A DNA stretch of 64,000 bases, from the NCBI GenBank assembly GCA_001771575.1, contig MEUD01000001.1:665277-729276 (forward strand), given 5' to 3'. Each line of letters starts with the position of its first letter. The first letter of the stretch is position 1. This document shows, in pieces, positions 20,885-29,994 of the stretch. This DNA comes from a candidate division WOR-1 bacterium RIFOXYB2_FULL_45_9. GTDB taxonomy: Bacteria > Margulisbacteria > WOR-1 > O2-12-FULL-45-9 > XYB2-FULL-48-7. The position numbers were made by a program, and so were the translations under genes. The notes below the pieces were generated by a model that made no database searches, was not told the origin of the DNA, and saw nothing but the letters and a program-made list of their open reading frames with translations.

Positions 20885-21316
20885 TTACACCTCAAGTTCT
20901 GGAATTTTAGCATACTGGGCCGGGGTCTTGGTAAAGATCTTAAGCTTTCTAACGATCCGCGCGCCAAGCCTGGTGTGCGGCAACATGCCGGTAATCGCCA
21001 GGCGGATCACCTGTTCCGGCTTGGACTGCAGCATTTTTTCCAGGCTGACCGTCTTGTCCCCGCCCGGATAACCGGAGTGGGTAAAATAGGTCTTGTCTTT
21101 GAGCTTGTTGCCGGTCACTTTGACCTTGTCGGCGTTGACCACGACGATATAGTCGCCGCAATCGGTCTGCGGAGTATAGAGCGTCTTATGCTTGCCGCGC
21201 AGGTAGACAGCGACTTTGGTCGCCAGCCGTCCCAGGACCTTGCCGGAAGCGTCCACCCGGAACCATTTCCGCTTGACCATTTTATCGTTGGCAAATATCG
21301 TATTGTTCTTTTTCAT
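20885..21316 (-). CDS. rplM: 50S ribosomal protein L13
   Basis: 143 residues, normal for L13. Recognised by KWFRVDASGKVLGRLAT, GDYIVVVNADKVKVTG, SGYPGG and the LPHTRLGARIVRKLKI segment. It is an early-assembly protein that binds 23S rRNA. It starts 11 bases after rplQ and is followed directly by rpsI. Confidence 0.95.
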   Translation of the reverse strand: MKKNNTIFANDKMVKRKWFRVDASGKVLGRLATKVAVYLRGKHKTLYTPQTDCGDYIVVVNADKVKVTGNKLKDKTYFTHSGYPGGDKTVSLEKMLQSKPEQVIRLAITGMLPHTRLGARIVRKLKIFTKTPAQYAKIPELEV

Positions 21317-21327
21317 GATTTCCTTCC

Positions 21328-21678
21328 TTACACCAGTTCCAGTCTGGCCAGCAGGGCGGCGTCTCCCCGGCGGCGGCCGATCTTGATAATGCGGGTATAT
21401 CCGCCCGCCCGACCTTCGAATCTTTCCGGAAAACTTTTGAAAATATTAGTGACTACAGCCTGATCGTGAAGAACGCTTTCAACCTTGCGGCGGGAAAAAA
21501 GGTCGTTGGTCTTGGCGCAGGTAATGAGCTTTTCCGCCATCCGCCGGGCTTCTTTGGCCCTGGTCACCGTGACGTTAACGTGCCCATAGATAAATAGCGA
21601 CCTGACGATCGATCGAAGCATCGCCAGCCGCTGGTCGGTCGGCTTGCTTAATTTCGCGTTCCCCTTCCGGTGTCTCAT
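21328..21678 (-). CDS. rplQ: 50S ribosomal protein L17
   Basis: 116 residues, typical bacterial length. Starts MRHRKGNAKLSKPTDQRLAM, then VTRAKEARRMAEKLIT and the C-terminal GGYTRIIKIGRRRGDAA. Its ATG overlaps the rpoA stop by 4 bases, so translation of the two is probably coupled as in the classic alpha operon. Confidence 0.97.
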   Translation of the reverse strand: MRHRKGNAKLSKPTDQRLAMLRSIVRSLFIYGHVNVTVTRAKEARRMAEKLITCAKTNDLFSRRKVESVLHDQAVVTNIFKSFPERFEGRAGGYTRIIKIGRRRGDAALLARLELV

Positions 21679-22619
21679 TCCCCTTCTCCTTTAAGATTCA
21701 ATTTATATTCCGAAAGACGGGCACGGACCTCGGTCAGCGATTTCTCGCCGAAGTTGTCCAGCTTCATCAGCTCCGCTTCGGAATAGGTGATCAGCTCTCC
21801 CACGGTCTTGATCCCCGCTTTCTTCAGGCAGTTAAGCGACCGCGAAGAAAACTCCAGGTCTTCCACGCTCATCTCCAGGGCGCCGGAGGCCGATTCTTCT
21901 TTCCCTCCCGGCTCCAGGCTCGCCGCTTCCGATTTTTCGCCGACGTGGACAAAAAGGTCGATGTGGCGGGCCAGGATCCTGGCGCTCTCTTTGATCGCTT
22001 CATCGGGGCGAATGCTCCCGTTGGTCCAAACGGTCAGTACCAGCCGATCGTAATTGATCTCCTGGCCGACGCGGATCTCCTCGGTCGCGATGTTGACCTT
22101 GGTCACCGGGGTAAAGATCGAATCGGTCGGGATAAAGCCGACCGGCAGGCTTGCCTTCTTGTTCTGCTGGGACGAAATATATCCGTGTCCCCGCTCGACG
22201 ATCATCTCCATCGATAATTTCCCTCCGGCGTCAAGGGTGGCTATGACCAGGTCCGGATTAATGATCTCGATCTCATTGTCATGCTCAATATCTCCAGCTT
22301 TGACCTCGCCGGCCCCTTTGGCCTTTATAGTGATCGTCTTCGGCTGGTCTGAATGGGACTTGATCACCAGTTCCTTTAAATTAAGGATGATATGCAGGAC
22401 GTCTTCGGTCACGCCGTTCATCGTCGAGAACTCATGCGCCACGCCATCGATCTTGATCGCGGTCACCGCCGCGCCCGGAAGAGATGAGAGCAAAACGCGC
22501 CTCAAAGGATTTCCCAGGGTCTGGCCGTAGCCTCTGGGAAGCGGCTCCACCACAAATTTGCCGAAATTATCCGTAACCTCTGCCAGCTTCACCCAGGGCT
22601 TGTCTCCAATAGTTACCAT
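21675..22619 (-). CDS. rpoA: DNA-directed RNA polymerase alpha subunit
   Basis: 314 residues. The N-terminal assembly domain has FVVEPLPRGYGQTLGNPLRRVLLSS and VTEDVLHIILNLK. A Ser/Glu-rich linker leads to the C-terminal domain (LNCLKKAGIKTVGELITYSE, then LDNFGEKSLTEV), which contacts UP elements and activators. Last gene but one of the alpha-operon segment. It overlaps rplQ by 4 bases and lies 18 bases after rpsD. Confidence 0.97.
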   Translation of the reverse strand: MVTIGDKPWVKLAEVTDNFGKFVVEPLPRGYGQTLGNPLRRVLLSSLPGAAVTAIKIDGVAHEFSTMNGVTEDVLHIILNLKELVIKSHSDQPKTITIKAKGAGEVKAGDIEHDNEIEIINPDLVIATLDAGGKLSMEMIVERGHGYISSQQNKKASLPVGFIPTDSIFTPVTKVNIATEEIRVGQEINYDRLVLTVWTNGSIRPDEAIKESARILARHIDLFVHVGEKSEAASLEPGGKEESASGALEMSVEDLEFSSRSLNCLKKAGIKTVGELITYSEAELMKLDNFGEKSLTEVRARLSEYKLNLKGEGE

Positions 22620-22637
22620 TAATTTACCTCCTGTCGC

Positions 22638-23255
22638 TTATCGCGAATAATACTCAACAATAAGATTCTCGGCGATCGCCGCGTCAACTTCGTCCCTTGT
22701 CGGCAGGGCAACAACTTTCCCCTCCGCCTCGCCGGACAAGGAGAGCCACTTCGGGGTCACCTTGTCGGGGAACTTTTCGAGCGCTTCTTTCGCCAGTTTA
22801 ACGATCTTGGGACTGACCCTGATCACTTCCCCGATCTTCACGGAAAATGACGGGATGTTGACTTTTTTGTCGTTGACCAGGATCCCGCCGTTGCGGACCA
22901 TCTGCCGCGCCGCCTGCCTTGAGGTGGTAAAACCCAGGCGATAAACAACGTTGTCCAGCCGCCGCTCCAGATACTGCAGGAGCTGTTCGCCGGTCACCCC
23001 TTTGCGCTTGGCGGCTTTTTCAAAATATCCGGCAAACTGGCCTTCGCTCAAGCCGTAGATTCGGCGCGCCTTCTGTTTTTCGCGCAGACGGATCTGGTAT
23101 TCAGAGACGCGGGCCGGGAGCTTGCCGTGCTGTCCGGGAGCGTACGAGCGCCGCGAATACGGGCACTTATCGGTGTAGCATTTCTCACCTTTCAGAAAAA
23201 GCTTTTCCCCTTCCCGGCGGCAAAGCTTGCATTTGGCTTCGATATGTCTACCCAT
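22638..23255 (-). CDS. rpsD: 30S ribosomal protein S4, zinc-binding form
   Basis: 205 residues from ATG 23255 ([16 protein letters not shown]). I prefer this to an in-frame ATG 30 bases upstream because AGGAGG sits in the end of rpsK just before it, and because S4 begins this way. C9, C12, C26 and C31 make a zinc site. The S4 RNA-binding domain (YLERRLDNVVYRLGFTTSR) follows. It overlaps the rpsK stop by one base. Confidence 0.96.
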   Translation of the reverse strand: MGRHIEAKCKLCRREGEKLFLKGEKCYTDKCPYSRRSYAPGQHGKLPARVSEYQIRLREKQKARRIYGLSEGQFAGYFEKAAKRKGVTGEQLLQYLERRLDNVVYRLGFTTSRQAARQMVRNGGILVNDKKVNIPSFSVKIGEVIRVSPKIVKLAKEALEKFPDKVTPKWLSLSGEAEGKVVALPTRDEVDAAIAENLIVEYYSR

Positions 23256-23662
23256 TAGACTCTCCTCCTCTTGGGAGGGCGGCACCCGTTATGCGGGATC
23301 GGAGTAACGTCTTTGATCGAGCTGATCTCAAGACCGGCCCCCTGCAGAGAGCGGATCGCCGTCTCTCGCCCGGAACCCGGCCCCTTGACCAGAACGCTGA
23401 CCTCGCGCATGCCAAGCTCGATCGCTTTAGCGGCCGCTTTTTCGGCGGCGGCTGAAGCCGCGAAGGGAGTCCCTTTTTTGGTCCCTTTAAAACCATTAGC
23501 GCCGGCGGAAGACCAGGAAACAAGAGCGCCGCTGGTATCGGTAATGGAAACGATCGTGTTGTTAAATGTCGCTTGAATGTGAGCAACCCCAACAGAGGGG
23601 ACCTTGCGTTTATCCTTTTTTTTCTTTGGCGCCTTAGGCGCTTTAACAGCTGCTTCTTCCAT
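23255..23662 (-). CDS. rpsK: 30S ribosomal protein S11
   Basis: 135 residues. Typical core [38 protein letters not shown] and [16 protein letters not shown]. The C-terminus [18 protein letters not shown] is the S11 signature. A short Lys/Ala-rich N-terminal tail precedes the core. It forms the platform of the 30S subunit with S6 and S18. Three bases separate it from rpsM. Confidence 0.97.
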   Translation of the reverse strand: MEEAAVKAPKAPKKKKDKRKVPSVGVAHIQATFNNTIVSITDTSGALVSWSSAGANGFKGTKKGTPFAASAAAEKAAAKAIELGMREVSVLVKGPGSGRETAIRSLQGAGLEISSIKDVTPIPHNGCRPPKRRRV

Positions 23663-23665
23663 GGT

Positions 23666-24049
23666 TTATGTCTTTTCCTCCTTTTTCTTGCCGAGTCCGA
23701 CGGTCTTTCTCTTCCCGCGGCGGGTCCGGCCGTTGGTCCTGGTCCGCTGGCCGCGGACCGGCAGACCCTTGCGGTGGCGCGAGCCGCGGTAGGAACCGAT
23801 GTCGATCAGTCGTTTAATGTGCATGGAGATGTCCTTGCGGAGATCTCCTTCGAGCCTGTAATCTTTCAAAACGTCGCGGATCACGACAATTTCAGAGTCG
23901 GTCATGTCCTTAACTTTTGTATTAGGGTCGATCTTCGCTTTAGCCAGTATTTCCCGGCTAAGGGCTTCCCCGATCCCGTAAATATATGTTAAGCCGATAA
24001 CCAACCTTTTATTCGCCGGTAAATCGATACCAATGAGACGTGCCATCAA
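23666..24049 (-). CDS. rpsM: 30S ribosomal protein S13
   Basis: 127 residues. Starts [20 protein letters not shown]; either of two adjacent ATGs is possible. It has the TYIYGIG helix-two-turn-helix segment and the [20 protein letters not shown] signature near the C-terminus, which contacts 16S rRNA and P-site tRNA. Gap of 12 bases to rpmJ. Confidence 0.96.
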   Translation of the reverse strand: MMARLIGIDLPANKRLVIGLTYIYGIGEALSREILAKAKIDPNTKVKDMTDSEIVVIRDVLKDYRLEGDLRKDISMHIKRLIDIGSYRGSRHRKGLPVRGQRTRTNGRTRRGKRKTVGLGKKKEEKT

Positions 24050-24061
24050 TTCCTCCTTTTA

Positions 24062-24175
24062 TTAACCTTGCCGCTGCTTGTGCTTCGGGTTAGCGCACAG
24101 GACGTAAACCCGGCCGCGCCGGCGGACGATCTTGCATTTGTCGCAAATCTTTTTTACTGACGATCTTACTTTCAT
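24062..24175 (-). CDS. rpmJ: 50S ribosomal protein L36
   Basis: 37 residues: starts [15 protein letters not shown] and ends [10 protein letters not shown]11, C14, C27 and H32 are the zinc-ribbon ligands of the zinc-binding form. It sits between infA and rpsM, the standard place at the head of the alpha operon, with 19 and 12 bases to its neighbours. Confidence 0.96.
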   Translation of the reverse strand: MKVRSSVKKICDKCKIVRRRGRVYVLCANPKHKQRQG

Positions 24176-24194
24176 ATTTTTTTTCGCTCCCCAC

Positions 24195-24416
24195 TTACTT
24201 TAAACGGTAAGTGATCCTTCCTCTGGTCAAATCATACGGCGAGAGTTCTATCCGAACTTTGTCTCCAGGGAGGATCCGAATGTAATTCTTTCGGATCTTG
24301 CCTGAAACGTGGGCCAGGATCAACTGGCCGGTCTCGATCTTGACCCTGAAAAGAGCGCTCGGCAGAGCTTCCGTTACCTCTCCTTCCAGTTCAATTACGT
24401 CTTTATCTTTTACCAT
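24195..24416 (-). CDS. infA: translation initiation factor IF-1
   Basis: 73 residues, one S1-like OB fold. Key segments are [39 protein letters not shown] and [17 protein letters not shown]-1 binds the 30S A site during initiation. Its start overlaps the end of map by 7 bases. Confidence 0.97.
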   Translation of the reverse strand: MVKDKDVIELEGEVTEALPSALFRVKIETGQLILAHVSGKIRKNYIRILPGDKVRIELSPYDLTRGRITYRLK

Positions 24417-25162
24417 ATTGTCAATATCTCCGGATCACCATCGGTGATCACTACCGTGTGCTCAAAGTGACTGGAAAGCCCGCCGTCTTCCGTGACGACC
24501 GTCCAGCCGTCGTTTAAGGTCTTGATCCGCCAGCTTCCGGTATTGAGCATCGGTTCGATCGCGATGATCATTCCGGCCCGCAGGTGGATCCCCTCTCCGG
24601 CAAACCCGAAATTTGGGACCAGCGGATCTTCGTGCAGGTCCCGTCCAATCCCGTGCCCGTAAAGCTCTCTGACTACGGAAAAGCCGTGCTTTTCACTCAC
24701 TTTTTGGATCGCGCTGGAAACATCTCCCAAACGCCGGCCAGCCCTGGCCTGCTTGATCCCCGCTTTAAGCGCTTCCCTGCAGGCTCTGATCAGCTTTGAC
24801 GCTTTGCCGGAAACAGCGCCGACCGCGAAGGTCGCCGCGTTATCCCCGCAATATCCTTTATACCTGACCCCGACGTCAATGCTGACAATGTCCCCGTCCT
24901 TGATCAACCGACCCCCCGGGATCCCATGGACCACCTCGGAATTGACCGAGATGCAGGTCGCATGCTTGTAACCTCGATATCCCTTAAAGACCGGCTCCGC
25001 CCCGCGCTTTAAGATCAACTCTTCTCCGGCGGCGTCCAGCTCGGAAGTGGTCATTCCAGCCCGCAAACTATCTTTTAAGACCGCCAGCGATTCCGCCGCG
25101 ATCTTACCCGCTTCGCGCATCAACTTGATCTCTTGATCAGTTTTGATCGATACGCCCATCAA
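24410..25162 (-). CDS. map: methionine aminopeptidase, type I
   Basis: 250 residues. Removes the initiator Met from new proteins with a two-metal site. Visible ligands: aspartates in [11 protein letters not shown] and [10 protein letters not shown], His in [13 protein letters not shown], Glu in IIAIEPML and the last Glu in [11 protein letters not shown]; the His in VVHGIPGG is the substrate-side residue. There is no N-terminal zinc-finger extension. It overlaps adk by 4 bases (ATGA) and infA by 7. Confidence 0.96.
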   Translation of the reverse strand: MMGVSIKTDQEIKLMREAGKIAAESLAVLKDSLRAGMTTSELDAAGEELILKRGAEPVFKGYRGYKHATCISVNSEVVHGIPGGRLIKDGDIVSIDVGVRYKGYCGDNAATFAVGAVSGKASKLIRACREALKAGIKQARAGRRLGDVSSAIQKVSEKHGFSVVRELYGHGIGRDLHEDPLVPNFGFAGEGIHLRAGMIIAIEPMLNTGSWRIKTLNDGWTVVTEDGGLSSHFEHTVVITDGDPEILTIW

Positions 25163-25815
25163 AGAGCAGTGGCATTTGCCAGTATCTTGAGCACGTTATT
25201 AAACGCTTTATCGATCGGCAAAGAAGCGTCTATTTCCACCATTTTTCCGGTCTTGCCGTAATAGTCGATCAATGGTTTGGTCGACTTGTCGTAAACCTCA
25301 AAACGGGTCCTGATCACGCCCGGATCATCGTCCTTGCGCAGGATCAGTTCTCCGCCGCAAGCGTCGCATTTTCCGGCGGTCTTGGGCGGGCTGTTCTCCA
25401 GATGATAAACGGCGCCGCAATCCTTGCAGCTTCGCCTCCCGGAGAGCCGGCTGACCACTTCTTCTTCAGAGATCTTAAAGTACAAAACAAAATCGATCGA
25501 ACGATTAAGCTCTTTGAGCATTTTATCGAACGCTTCCGCCTGGATCGGCGAACGCGGAAAACCGTCCATGATAAAACCGACCTGACAATCGGGCCGGCTG
25601 ACCCTTTTTTTAGCCAGCTCAATGGTCAGTTCGTCCGGCACCAATTTGCCGGCATCCATGAACTCTTTAGCTCTTTTCCCGATCTCGGATTCGATCCGAA
25701 CTTCCTCCCGCAACAGATCACCCAAAGAGATATGCGGCAGTTTTTTCGCTTCCGCGATCAACTTCGCCTGTGTCCCTTTTCCCGATCCGGGCGGTCCAAG
25801 TAATACTAAGATCAC
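25159..25815 (-). CDS. adk: adenylate kinase, long zinc-LID form
   Basis: 218 residues. Interconverts ATP + AMP and 2 ADP. P-loop GPPGSGKGTQ at residues 7-16, DGFPRS for AMP and phosphate binding, and a long LID with four cysteines (CKDCG and CDACGG), so a zinc-stabilised LID. It overlaps secY by 4 bases and map by 4, the usual secY-adk-map order. Confidence 0.97.
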   Translation of the reverse strand: MILVLLGPPGSGKGTQAKLIAEAKKLPHISLGDLLREEVRIESEIGKRAKEFMDAGKLVPDELTIELAKKRVSRPDCQVGFIMDGFPRSPIQAEAFDKMLKELNRSIDFVLYFKISEEEVVSRLSGRRSCKDCGAVYHLENSPPKTAGKCDACGGELILRKDDDPGVIRTRFEVYDKSTKPLIDYYGKTGKMVEIDASLPIDKAFNNVLKILANATAL

Positions 25816-27074
25816 GCGATTATCCCCTCGTATTGGCGCGTCACTAAATGGGTCTGGATCTGCCTGACCAGGTCGAGCGCCACGCCAACCATGATCAACA
25901 GAGCGGTCGAACCGAGCCCCTGGAACGAAGTAACGTGGGTCAGGCTCTCAACGATCGTCGGAATGACCGCGACCAGCGACAGGAAAAGGGCCCCCACCAG
26001 GGTCAGCCTGGTAATAACGTATTCCAGGTACTGGGCGGTCGGTTTTCCCGGCCTGATCCCCAGGACAAATCCGCCGTATTTTTTAATGTTCTCGGCCAGA
26101 TCGTTCGGATTGAACGTGATCGCCGTGTAAAAGTACGTAAAGAAAAAGATCAGCGCAAAATAAAAGACCATGTACAAACTGCCGGACGGCGAAATAAGCT
26201 GGACCAGTTTCTGAACGGCCGGATTCGGGATAAACTGCGCCACGGTCGCCGGAAAAAGCAGGACCGAAGAAGCGAAAATGATCGGAATAACTCCGCCTTG
26301 ATTGATCCGCATCGGGATGTAGGTGGATTGCCCTCCGTACATCTTCCGTCCGATGATCCGCTTGGCGTACTGCACCGGGATCCGGCGCTGGGCCTCCTGG
26401 ACCAGGATGATAGCCACGATCATTACCAGGAAAGAGGCCAGCAGGATAAGCACTCCGAAGAGCGAAGCCCCTCCCCTGACCAGGGTGATCGTCTGCCCGA
26501 TGTAGGTCGGGATCCTGGCGACAATGCCGACAAAGATCAGGACCGAGGCGCCGTTGCCGATCCCGCGCTCGGTGATCAATTCGCCAAACCACATTACCAA
26601 GGTACTACCTGCCGTCAGGGAAACAACCGTTCCCAGCAGGAAGATCACGAAACTGTAACCATCGATCATAACGCCGCGCAACCAAAAGGACATCCCAAAA
26701 GCCTGAAAGGCGGCCAGGACAACCGTCAGATATCGAGTATAGCTCGCGATCTGTTTGCGTCCCGCGTCCCCTTCTTTGGCCAGCTCTTCGAGCTGGGGAA
26801 CAACGACCTGCATGAGCTGCATGATGATCGAAGCGTTAATGTAAGGAACGATCCCCATCGCGAAGATCGAAAATCGCATGAACGCTCCGCCAGTGAACAG
26901 GTCCAAAAAACCAAGGATGTTGCCGCCGCCAAACAGGCTCTGCAGTTTGACCGTGTCGATCCCCGGGACCGGGATATGGACGCCGGCCCTGAACAAAATA
27001 ATCATCCCAACCGTGAACAAAAACTTTTTTCTAAGATCAGCGATGTTGACCAAACCGGAAACAAAATTAAACAT
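25812..27074 (-). CDS. secY: Sec translocon channel subunit SecY
   Basis: 420 residues with about ten membrane segments. Recognisable parts are RAGVHIPVPGID after TM1, GIVPYINASIIMQLM, GIGNGASVLIFVGI and the long cytoplasmic loop PVQYAKRIIGRKMYGGQSTY. It is the channel for the many exported proteins in this window. The start overlaps rplO by 8 bases. Confidence 0.97.
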   Translation of the reverse strand: MFNFVSGLVNIADLRKKFLFTVGMIILFRAGVHIPVPGIDTVKLQSLFGGGNILGFLDLFTGGAFMRFSIFAMGIVPYINASIIMQLMQVVVPQLEELAKEGDAGRKQIASYTRYLTVVLAAFQAFGMSFWLRGVMIDGYSFVIFLLGTVVSLTAGSTLVMWFGELITERGIGNGASVLIFVGIVARIPTYIGQTITLVRGGASLFGVLILLASFLVMIVAIILVQEAQRRIPVQYAKRIIGRKMYGGQSTYIPMRINQGGVIPIIFASSVLLFPATVAQFIPNPAVQKLVQLISPSGSLYMVFYFALIFFFTYFYTAITFNPNDLAENIKKYGGFVLGIRPGKPTAQYLEYVITRLTLVGALFLSLVAVIPTIVESLTHVTSFQGLGSTALLIMVGVALDLVRQIQTHLVTRQYEGIIA

Positions 27075-27462
27075 TAATTGCTTTCCCGCCGGCCGCTTCG
27101 ATCTTCTTTTTTGCCGAGGCGCTGAACTTATGGGCTTTGACCTCGACCGGTCCGGTCACTTCGCCGGAACCGAGGATCTTGATCAAGCCGGTCGCTTTTT
27201 TCGCCTTGTCCAGTTCGAACAGGTTGAACACCTGGTAAACGACCCTGAACGGATGGTTCTTGAAACCACGTTTTGGCAAGCGGCGATAAAGAGGGGTTTG
27301 TCCCCCTTCAAAACGCGAGCCTTTGGTCCCGCCGGAACGACTGGTCTGCCCTTTGTGTCCCCGGCCGCAGGTCTTGCCCAGCCCGGAACTGGTCCCCCGG
27401 CCGACCCGTTTTTTTCTCTTCTTTGAGCCCGCCTGGGGCTGTAAATTACTCAGATTTAACAT
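27067..27462 (-). CDS. rplO: 50S ribosomal protein L15
   Basis: 131 residues. Starts MLNLSNLQPQAGSKKRKKRV and has the Gly-rich RGTSSGLGKTCGRGHKGQ and GGQTPLYRRLPKRGF signatures. Its start lies 17 bases inside the end of rpsE. No rpmD (L30) gene fits between rpsE and rplO, where it is usually found. Confidence 0.96.
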   Translation of the reverse strand: MLNLSNLQPQAGSKKRKKRVGRGTSSGLGKTCGRGHKGQTSRSGGTKGSRFEGGQTPLYRRLPKRGFKNHPFRVVYQVFNLFELDKAKKATGLIKILGSGEVTGPVEVKAHKFSASAKKKIEAAGGKAINV

Positions 27463-27955
27463 ATTGTACGTTAGGTTCCTTTCCTCTTTCCTTGGTCACT
27501 ACTTCGATCCGCTTGAGGAGACTAAGCCCGTTGAGCGTCGCCCGGGCGACGTTGATCGAATTGGCCGAGCCGATCTTTTTGGCGACGATATTTTTAACCC
27601 CGGCTAACTCCAGGATCGTCCGAACGGACCCTCCCGCGATAACCCCGGTCCCTCGAGGCGCCGGACGAAGGACGACCTTGCTGGCCGAGAACTTGCCATG
27701 AACGTCATGAGGGATAGAACCGTTGATAAGCGGCACCTGGGTAATCCCCTTTTTCGCCGCTTCAACCCCTTTGCGGATCGCGGCCGAAACTTCGGCCGCT
27801 TTGCCGATCCCGAGGCCGACCCGGTTCTTCATGTCGCCGACGACAACCACGGCGCGGAAGCCCATTTTTTTACCGCCTTTGACCACCTTGGTGACGCGGG
27901 CGATGCTGACTACTTTTTCTTTAAATTCAGAATCTCGGTCTTGATGATGTCTCAT
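27446..27955 (-). CDS. rpsE: 30S ribosomal protein S5
   Basis: 169 residues. Double-stranded-RNA-binding N-domain (VVKGGKKMGFRAVVVVGD) and S5 C-domain (RGTGVIAGGSVRTILELAGV, NARATL-type VARATLNGL). It lies at the mRNA entry side of the 30S subunit. One base from rplR; overlaps rplO by 17. Confidence 0.97.
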   Translation of the reverse strand: MRHHQDRDSEFKEKVVSIARVTKVVKGGKKMGFRAVVVVGDMKNRVGLGIGKAAEVSAAIRKGVEAAKKGITQVPLINGSIPHDVHGKFSASKVVLRPAPRGTGVIAGGSVRTILELAGVKNIVAKKIGSANSINVARATLNGLSLLKRIEVVTKERGKEPNVQYVKSE

Positions 27956-27956
27956 G

Positions 27957-28268
27957 TTAGAATTCCAGTCCTCCTTCTCGAGCCGCGTCGGCCAGAGCTT
28001 TTACTCTGCCGTGATAAATAAATGAACCACGGTCAAAGACCACCTTTTTAATCCCTTTGGCCTTCGCCCGTTCGGCGATCAAGCTCCCGATCTTTTTGGC
28101 AGCGGCAAGATTGCCGCCGTTCTTAAGCAGTCCTTTTTCAACCGTTGAGGCGGAAACCAAAGTCCGGCTCTCGCTATCAACAATGATCTGCGCGTGAATG
28201 TTCCTGATCCCGCGAAAAACCGACAATCGCGGCCGCTCAAGAGTGCCAAATACTTTCTTTTTTCTCAT
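27957..28268 (-). CDS. rplR: 50S ribosomal protein L18, short form
   Basis: 103 residues from ATG 28268 ([20 protein letters not shown]). GGAGG lies 8 bases upstream inside the end of rplF, which decides for this start over an in-frame ATG 96 bases upstream. The core [18 protein letters not shown] and the C-terminal [20 protein letters not shown] are typical. The protein lacks most of the roughly 15-20 basic N-terminal residues usual in bacterial L18. It binds 5S rRNA. Confidence 0.93.
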   Translation of the reverse strand: MRKKKVFGTLERPRLSVFRGIRNIHAQIIVDSESRTLVSASTVEKGLLKNGGNLAAAKKIGSLIAERAKAKGIKKVVFDRGSFIYHGRVKALADAAREGGLEF

Positions 28269-28269
28269 C

Positions 28270-28827
28270 TTACTTTCCTCCGGAAGTCGCTTTAGCCGCT
28301 TTACCCGCTTTGCGCCTGACGATCTCGCCAACGTAGCGGATCCCTTTTCCTTTGTATGGTTCAACTTTTCTGGTCAGTCTGATCTCGGAGGCGATCTGGC
28401 CTACTTTTTGCGCGTCGATCCCCTTGACCTTGACCCGGGTCCCCCCCTGGACCTCAAAATCGATCCCCGCCGGAGGGTCAAACTCGACCGGATGGGAATA
28501 GCCAAGCTGCAACTGCAGCTTCTTCCCCTGCATCGTGGCGCGATAACCGACGCCGACCAGGTCCAGCTCCTTCTCGAAGCCTTTGGTCACGCCGACGATC
28601 ATGTTCTCAATCATGCTGTTGTAGAGTCCTTGGATCGCCATGGCCTGCCGGTCGCCGGAAGCCAAAACCGTCGTCAGCTTCCCTTCTTTGATCTCGATCT
28701 TAACGACCGGTTTGACCAAAAAAGAGATGGTCCCTTTCGGCCCTTTGGCGCTGATCTGGCCGTCCGGAGCAACCTTGATCTCGACCCCCTTGGGGATCTC
28801 TAATATTCTTTTACCTATTCTTCCCAT
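28270..28827 (-). CDS. rplF: 50S ribosomal protein L6
   Basis: 185 residues, two L6 domains. Starts [19 protein letters not shown]. The C-terminal domain has [21 protein letters not shown], and the signature [12 protein letters not shown] follows. The tail [10 protein letters not shown] carries the Shine-Dalgarno of rplR. It lies near the factor-binding site of the 50S subunit. Confidence 0.97.
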   Translation of the reverse strand: MGRIGKRILEIPKGVEIKVAPDGQISAKGPKGTISFLVKPVVKIEIKEGKLTTVLASGDRQAMAIQGLYNSMIENMIVGVTKGFEKELDLVGVGYRATMQGKKLQLQLGYSHPVEFDPPAGIDFEVQGGTRVKVKGIDAQKVGQIASEIRLTRKVEPYKGKGIRYVGEIVRRKAGKAAKATSGGK

Positions 28828-28837
28828 TTTATTCTCC

Positions 28838-29233
28838 CTACCAAACGTAACACAGGACTTCGCCGCCGATCTTCTGCCGTCGGGCGTTATCGTCCGTCAT
28901 CAACCCTTTAGGGGTGGAAATGATCGCCAGCCCGAAACCCGACTGGATCCGGGGGATCGCCTGACTGCCGACATAGACCCGGCGTCCCGGGGTGCTGACC
29001 CGTTTGACACCGACGATCGTGCTCCGGCGATTTTCATTGTATTTTAAAGCGACTTTCATGACCTTCTTGTTCATTCTGGCGACAACGTCATATTTGCCGA
29101 GAAAGCCCTCTTCCTGCAGGATCTTGATGATCCCTTCTTTAACTTTGGAATGAGGGATCTCAACCGCCTCTTTCTTGACCTTGATCGCGTTATTTACTCT
29201 AACTAACAAATCAGCAATTGGATCCATTGACAA
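28838..29233 (-). CDS. rpsH: 30S ribosomal protein S8
   Basis: 131 residues. DPIADLLVRVNNAIKVKKE at the start; the C-terminal RVYVGSQAIPRIQSGFGLAI and STPKGLMTD motifs identify S8. It is a primary 16S-binding protein and, in E. coli, the translational regulator of the spc operon; I did not find a matching mRNA site here. Ten bases to each neighbour. Confidence 0.97.
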   Translation of the reverse strand: MSMDPIADLLVRVNNAIKVKKEAVEIPHSKVKEGIIKILQEEGFLGKYDVVARMNKKVMKVALKYNENRRSTIVGVKRVSTPGRRVYVGSQAIPRIQSGFGLAIISTPKGLMTDDNARRQKIGGEVLCYVW

Positions 29234-29243
29234 ACTCCTTTAA

Positions 29244-29432
29244 TTACCAGCTTGATTTAACCACGCCGGGGATCTGTCCCTGGTGGGCCATTTTCCGGAA
29301 ACACATACGGCACAGACCGAATTTTCTGATATAGGCCCGGCGCCGACCGCACATGAAACAGCGGTGCACCGTCCTGGTCGAGAACTTCGGTTCGCGCTTT
29401 AATCTTTCAAGCCAACATTTTTTCGCCATCAT
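29244..29432 (-). CDS. rpsN: 30S ribosomal protein S14, zinc type (S14Z)
   Basis: 62 residues (61 if the second ATG is used). The short form with CFMC and CRMC zinc pairs and the C-terminus [11 protein letters not shown]. It lies between rplE and rpsH in standard order. Confidence 0.97.
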   Translation of the reverse strand: MMAKKCWLERLKREPKFSTRTVHRCFMCGRRRAYIRKFGLCRMCFRKMAHQGQIPGVVKSSW

Positions 29433-29441
29433 TTTCTCCTC

Positions 29442-29990
29442 TTAAGCATCATGGGTCCGGAACGGAATGCCGAGCGCTTCCAGCAGATCTTTCGCTTCGG
29501 CATCAGTCTTGGCCGAGGTCACGAAGGTAATATCCATCCCACGGACCGCGTCCACTTTGTTATAATCGACTTCCGGAAAGATCAGCTGTTCTTTGATCCC
29601 GAGCGAATAATTCCCCCGGCCGTCGAACGACTTGGGATTAACCCCTTTGAAGTCGCGGATCTTAGGCAAAGAGATATTGATCAATTTATTGAGAAACTGC
29701 CACATTCGCTTGCCGCGCAAAGTGACCTTGAGCCCGATCGGGGTGTTCCCCTTTAATTTAAAATTAGCGATCGCTTTGCGGCTGTTGATGACAAGCGGCT
29801 TTTGGCCGACGATGCTGGAGAGCTCCGCGGCGGAAACGTCGATCGCCTTGGCGTTCTCGCGCGCTTCACCCACCCCCCGATTGACCACCACTTTTTTCAT
29901 CTTCGGGATCGACATGATGTTCTCGTACTTATGCTTATCTTGAAGCTTTTTAACGATATGTTTATGATATTCTTGCTGGAGGTCTTTCAT
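29442..29990 (-). CDS. rplE: 50S ribosomal protein L5
   Basis: 182 residues, normal length. Segments MSIPKMKKVVVNRGVGEA, GQKPLVINSRKAIANFKLKG, GLKVTLRGKRMW and the C-terminal GMDITFVTSAKTDAEAKDLL. It binds 5S rRNA with L18. Four bases after rplX. Confidence 0.97.
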   Translation of the reverse strand: MKDLQQEYHKHIVKKLQDKHKYENIMSIPKMKKVVVNRGVGEARENAKAIDVSAAELSSIVGQKPLVINSRKAIANFKLKGNTPIGLKVTLRGKRMWQFLNKLINISLPKIRDFKGVNPKSFDGRGNYSLGIKEQLIFPEVDYNKVDAVRGMDITFVTSAKTDAEAKDLLEALGIPFRTHDA

Positions 29991-29994
29991 CTTC

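Noticed and set aside
20366..21463. 365-codon plus-strand frame opposite rpsI and rplM
   Set aside because: It lies across three firmly identified ribosomal genes and shows no family motif.
25848..27077. 409-codon open frame on the plus strand opposite secY
   Set aside because: It mirrors secY exactly, is rich in Asp/Arg/Gln without a recognisable motif, and has no ribosome-binding site; an antisense shadow.
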